NCBI GenBank assembly: GCA_022866185.1
Contig: JALHUG010000033.1
Span: 1 to 8,476 of the forward strand
DNA from: Dehalococcoidia bacterium
GTDB lineage: Bacteria > Chloroflexota > Dehalococcoidia > SM23-28-2
Direction of reading: 5' to 3'
Length of the DNA stretch: 8,476 nucleotides
This document shows, piece after piece, positions 5,974 to 8,476 of this stretch (its first letter is position 1; each line of letters begins with the position of its first letter). The translations under genes and the position numbers were made by a program. The notes beneath the pieces are model-generated. The model searched no databases and had not been told where the DNA came from. It saw only the letters and a list, made by a program, of their open reading frames with translations.

Positions 5974-7524
5974 ATGAGAACGGTATTGCTGGGTTTCCTA
6001 GCGGCGATTGCGTTGCTGGCCCTGGCGGGCTGCGGCGGTGAGGCGGAAGTGGCGCAGCCGGGAACGCAGCCCGTGGCTTCGCCTACTGCGGTAGGAACAG
6101 AACTGGCGGAGAAGGCGGAGGTCACGCAGTCGGCAACGCAGCCGGTGGCTTCACCCACTGTGGCGGCAACTGAGCTGCCGGAGCAGACGGAGGTCGCGCA
6201 GCCGGCGACGCCGCTGGCGGCTTTACCAACTGCGGTGGAAACTGAACCGGCGGAGCAGGCGGAGGTCACCCAGCCGGCAACGCAGCCCGTGGCTTTACCC
6301 ACTGCGGTAGAAACGGAACTGCCGGAGCAGGCGGATGTCGCGCAGTCAGAGATGCTGCGGGTGACTTCGCCTGCTGTGTCAGAAGCCGATCTGGCGGAGC
6401 TGGTCGCTGGAAACAGTGCGTTTGCCTTCGATCTCTACCAGGCTGTGCGAGCGAACCCGGGGAACCTTCTCTACTCTCCGTACAGCATCTCCCTGGCCCT
6501 GGCGATGACCTATGCTGGTGCCGAAGGGGAGACCAAACAGCAGATGGCAGACACCTTCAGCTTCACCCTCCCTGACGACCGTCTGAATCCGGCATTCAAC
6601 GCCCTGGATCTCGAGCTCGCCCGCCGCGGTGAAGCTTCTCCGAGCAGCGGGGACTTTCGCTTTCAACTGAACATCGCCAACGCCATCTGGGGTCAGAAGG
6701 GCTATCCCTTTCTCGCCGAATTCCTCGATGTCCTGGCCCAAAACTACGGGGCTGGGCTGAGGCTTCTTGACTTCGCTAGTGCACCGGAAGAGTCCCGCCT
6801 CGCTATCAATGACTGGGTCGGCGAGCAGACGGAGGGGAAGATACCGGACCTAATGCCCCAGGGCGTCATCGATGACCTGACTCGGCTGGTCCTCACCAAC
6901 GCCATCTACTTCAACGCCGCCTGGGCCTTTCCTTTCGAACCGCAAGACACGGAAGATGGCCCCTTCCACCTGCTCGATGGTGGCGAGGTCAGCGTCCCGA
7001 TGATGAAGCAGAGCAAGGAGTTCGGCTATGCCGAGGGCGCGGGGTATCAGGCAGTCTCGTTGCCGTACGGCGTGAGTGGAGTGTCGATGGTGCTCTTGGT
7101 TCCCCAGGCGGGCCAGTTTGAGGCGTTTGAAAGCTCGCTGAACGCAGAGCGGGTGGATGCCATCGTGAAAGCCCTTGAACGATGGAGCGTTACCCTGTCG
7201 ATGCCGAAATTCGACTTCGAATCGAGCTTCGATCTAGGAGAGACACTCGAGATGATGGGTATGCCGGACGCCTTCTCCGCAACCGCGGACTTCTCGGGAA
7301 TGACCGGCAGTCGGGAGCTGTTTATCTCAGCGGTGGTGCACAAGGCCTTCATTTCCGTTGATGAAGAGGGCACAGAAGCGGCAGCGGCTACCGCAGTGGG
7401 GATGCCGGCGTCAGCAGCGGGGCACGCTGATCTCACCGTTGATCGCCCCTTTGTGTTCCTGATCCGCGACTACGAGACTGGTGCTATTCTGTTTGCTGGG
7501 CGCGTCGTCAATCCGGCCGCATGA
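5974..7524 (+). CDS. Serpin-family protease inhibitor, predicted surface lipoprotein with repeat stalk
   Basis: The 516-residue product starts with a lipoprotein signal (MRT, hydrophobic LLGFLAAIALLALAG) and lipobox LAGC with C20, so it should be lipid-anchored outside the membrane. A Pro/Ala/Thr/Glu-rich tandem-repeat stalk covers 24-143. The serpin fold covers about 144-516, with NLLYSPYSISLALAMTYAGA, INDWV (278-282), TNAIYFNAAW (308-317) and the C-terminal signature LTVDRPFVFLI (487-497). The reactive loop has an inhibitory-type hinge, EEGTEAAAATAV from E464 (P17). Counting as in alpha-1-antitrypsin puts P1 at S480, though loop length allows A481. That suggests an elastase- or subtilisin-like target by suicide inhibition (inference). 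ATG 5974 is chosen over in-frame GTG 5956 because AAGGGGG (5961-5967) sits 6 nt upstream and the signal peptide then starts normally. It lies 54 bp after the HAD gene, with no obvious promoter of its own. Confidence 0.93.
   Translation: MRTVLLGFLAAIALLALAGCGGEAEVAQPGTQPVASPTAVGTELAEKAEVTQSATQPVASPTVAATELPEQTEVAQPATPLAALPTAVETEPAEQAEVTQPATQPVALPTAVETELPEQADVAQSEMLRVTSPAVSEADLAELVAGNSAFAFDLYQAVRANPGNLLYSPYSISLALAMTYAGAEGETKQQMADTFSFTLPDDRLNPAFNALDLELARRGEASPSSGDFRFQLNIANAIWGQKGYPFLAEFLDVLAQNYGAGLRLLDFASAPEESRLAINDWVGEQTEGKIPDLMPQGVIDDLTRLVLTNAIYFNAAWAFPFEPQDTEDGPFHLLDGGEVSVPMMKQSKEFGYAEGAGYQAVSLPYGVSGVSMVLLVPQAGQFEAFESSLNAERVDAIVKALERWSVTLSMPKFDFESSFDLGETLEMMGMPDAFSATADFSGMTGSRELFISAVVHKAFISVDEEGTEAAAATAVGMPASAAGHADLTVDRPFVFLIRDYETGAILFAGRVVNPAA
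6043..6402 (+). repeat. Five 72-bp tandem repeats encoding the serpin stalk
   Basis: Five consecutive in-frame 24-codon units start at 6043, 6115, 6187, 6259 and 6331. Units 1-4 share the pattern (A/T)EV(A/T)Q..T, then SPT or LPT, TE and (L/P)(A/P)E(Q/K); unit 5 is degenerate and runs into the serpin domain. The copies differ at several third-codon and coding positions, so the array is not freshly expanded. Each unit is Pro-rich and lacks Cys and aromatic residues, as expected for an extended, disordered spacer. Confidence 0.9.
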
Positions 7525-7612
7525 TCCACCGGCGACCCTGGACGGGCGCTCGTCTCAGCCGCTACGATGGGTTAATGTTGCTTTCGTCCTGCTGCCGCTC
7601 TAGGAGGCGCCC

Positions 7613-8476
7613 ATGCCCGCCAAGGTAACCGTCGAAGTCATCCCCCAGATCCGCGAGATGGCCTGCGAGCTGGTCCGCCGCTCGGCGCGTCGGCTGCGCC
7701 ACCTGCGCTACTGCGACCTGCGCATCGAGGTAGGCGAGGGCAAGGGGGCGGCGGTCGAGAACGGCATGGACAAGCTCAGCAGCGAGGACTATGGCTTCTC
7801 CTTCGGCGTGCGGGTCATCGCGGGGGAGAAGATGACAGCAGCGGGCCACTTCGGCCAGCAGTTGGGTGCCGCCGACCTGCCCCGCCTCCAGCGCGTCCTC
7901 CGCGCCGGCATCGACCACGCCTATCAGCGGGCCCTGGCCAGCGCTCACAGCAAGGCTTTGGCCCGCAAGCGCCTGGGCCCCCTGGCCGAGGCCCTCTCCA
8001 GCACCGAGCTGGCCCCCATCGAGGTGCGCCAAGACAGCGTGCCCGCGCAGTATCAGATCGACCCCCGCTCGCTGTCTTTGGACGAGGTCGTTCGCTACGT
8101 GCGGGAGGTCTCCAAGGGCGTGCAGGGCATCGACCAGCAGGTCATGTACAACTACGTTGGCGCCTCCACGGTTCTCAGCCGCCAGCTCTTCTGTAGCTCC
8201 GAGGGGGCAAACATCGACCAGAGCTCGGCCATCACCGGCGGCATGTGCTTCGTGGTGGCGGTGGGCAAGGAGGGCGGTCAGGAGCTGTACGATTTCGCCG
8301 GCCACCAGCGGGGGTGGGAAGCGCTGACCGAGGGCGTGGACGAGGAGCACATCCAGCGGCCCGACCTGCGGACGTTCTCCCTCGACCTGGCGAGGGACAC
8401 GGTGGCCCTGGCGAACTCGCGCCCGCTGAAGGCCAGCGACAAGGACGTGGTGGTGGTCACCGACCCCCACTACAAC
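7613..8476 (+). CDS. tldD: TldD/PmbA-family metalloprotease, N-terminal part
   Basis: 288 codons are present before the window edge; family members are usually about 450-480 residues. By family, TldD works with TldE as a cytoplasmic Zn protease with a narrow cleft that degrades unfolded peptides and matures some modified peptides. Visible family features are a helical N-terminus, YGFSFGVRVIAG (about 60-71; compare the RG.GVRV segment of the family), FCSSEGANIDQS mid-domain, and RPLKASDKDVVVVTDPHYN at the edge. In this family DP.. comes just before the HExxxH metal site, which therefore falls just outside. TldD (catalytic) rather than TldE (inactive partner) is inferred from the DPHYN context only. 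The start is clear: TAGGAGG (7601-7607) precedes ATG 7613 by 5 nt. The 88-bp gap after the serpin has only weak promoter-like sequence and no clear terminator. Confidence 0.8.
   Translation, partial: MPAKVTVEVIPQIREMACELVRRSARRLRHLRYCDLRIEVGEGKGAAVENGMDKLSSEDYGFSFGVRVIAGEKMTAAGHFGQQLGAADLPRLQRVLRAGIDHAYQRALASAHSKALARKRLGPLAEALSSTELAPIEVRQDSVPAQYQIDPRSLSLDEVVRYVREVSKGVQGIDQQVMYNYVGASTVLSRQLFCSSEGANIDQSSAITGGMCFVVAVGKEGGQELYDFAGHQRGWEALTEGVDEEHIQRPDLRTFSLDLARDTVALANSRPLKASDKDVVVVTDPHYN

Noticed and set aside
7562..8470. 302-codon minus-strand frame opposite the TldD gene
   Set aside because: The plus strand has a strong ribosome binding site, an ATG and TldD family sequence over the same stretch. 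The antisense product is biased shadow sequence.
5974..8476. Serpin and TldD as an inhibitor-protease pair
   Set aside because: Serpins block serine or cysteine proteases and this one is exported, while TldD is a cytoplasmic metalloprotease. Adjacency alone does not support a pair.

Overview
This is a GC-rich bacterial chromosomal segment of housekeeping genes. There are no rRNA or tRNA genes, insertion sequences or CRISPR arrays that I can see. Promoters match the sigma-70 consensus well and ribosome binding sites are of the AGGAGG type. No gene fixes the lineage. A Chloroflexota-type (Dehalococcoidia-like) bacterium is my best guess from overall flavour only: an integrase-SAM/Gre fusion, a short Bacillus-type citrate synthase and a secreted serpin lipoprotein. 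I hold that guess loosely.

Layout, left to right. Positions 1-1044 (minus) carry the N-terminal three quarters of aminodeoxychorismate synthase component I (pabB, folate pathway), cut by the window edge. Positions 1045-1305 are a divergent control region with a bulged hairpin, a possible 8-codon leader ORF for pabB, and a near-perfect promoter pointing right. Positions 1306-2136 (plus) encode a Gre-type transcription elongation factor fused to an N-terminal integrase-like (SAM-like, core-binding) domain. It converges on citrate synthase (gltA, 2197-3330, minus), with only 60 bp between the two stops. Positions 3331-3567 are a second divergent control region. It holds a strong gltA promoter, a leader of about 100 nt with a terminator-like hairpin, a pair of near-identical 10-bp boxes, and the nadE promoter.

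Rightward from there, glutamine-dependent NAD+ synthetase (nadE, 3568-5301) and a HAD-family phosphatase-like gene (5308-5919) are 6 bp apart and look like one operon. A serpin lipoprotein (5974-7524) follows after 54 bp. It has a 24-residue tandem-repeat stalk between its lipid anchor and the inhibitor domain. The window ends inside a TldD/PmbA-family gene (7613-8476), which is cut just before the expected metal-binding motif.

The genes do not form one pathway. Folate, TCA-cycle and NAD+ functions sit side by side in divergent and convergent units. The most unusual points are the integrase-SAM/Gre fusion and its apparently leaderless promoter, the terminator-like leader of gltA, and the repeat-stalked surface serpin. 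I found no defence island or mobile system.
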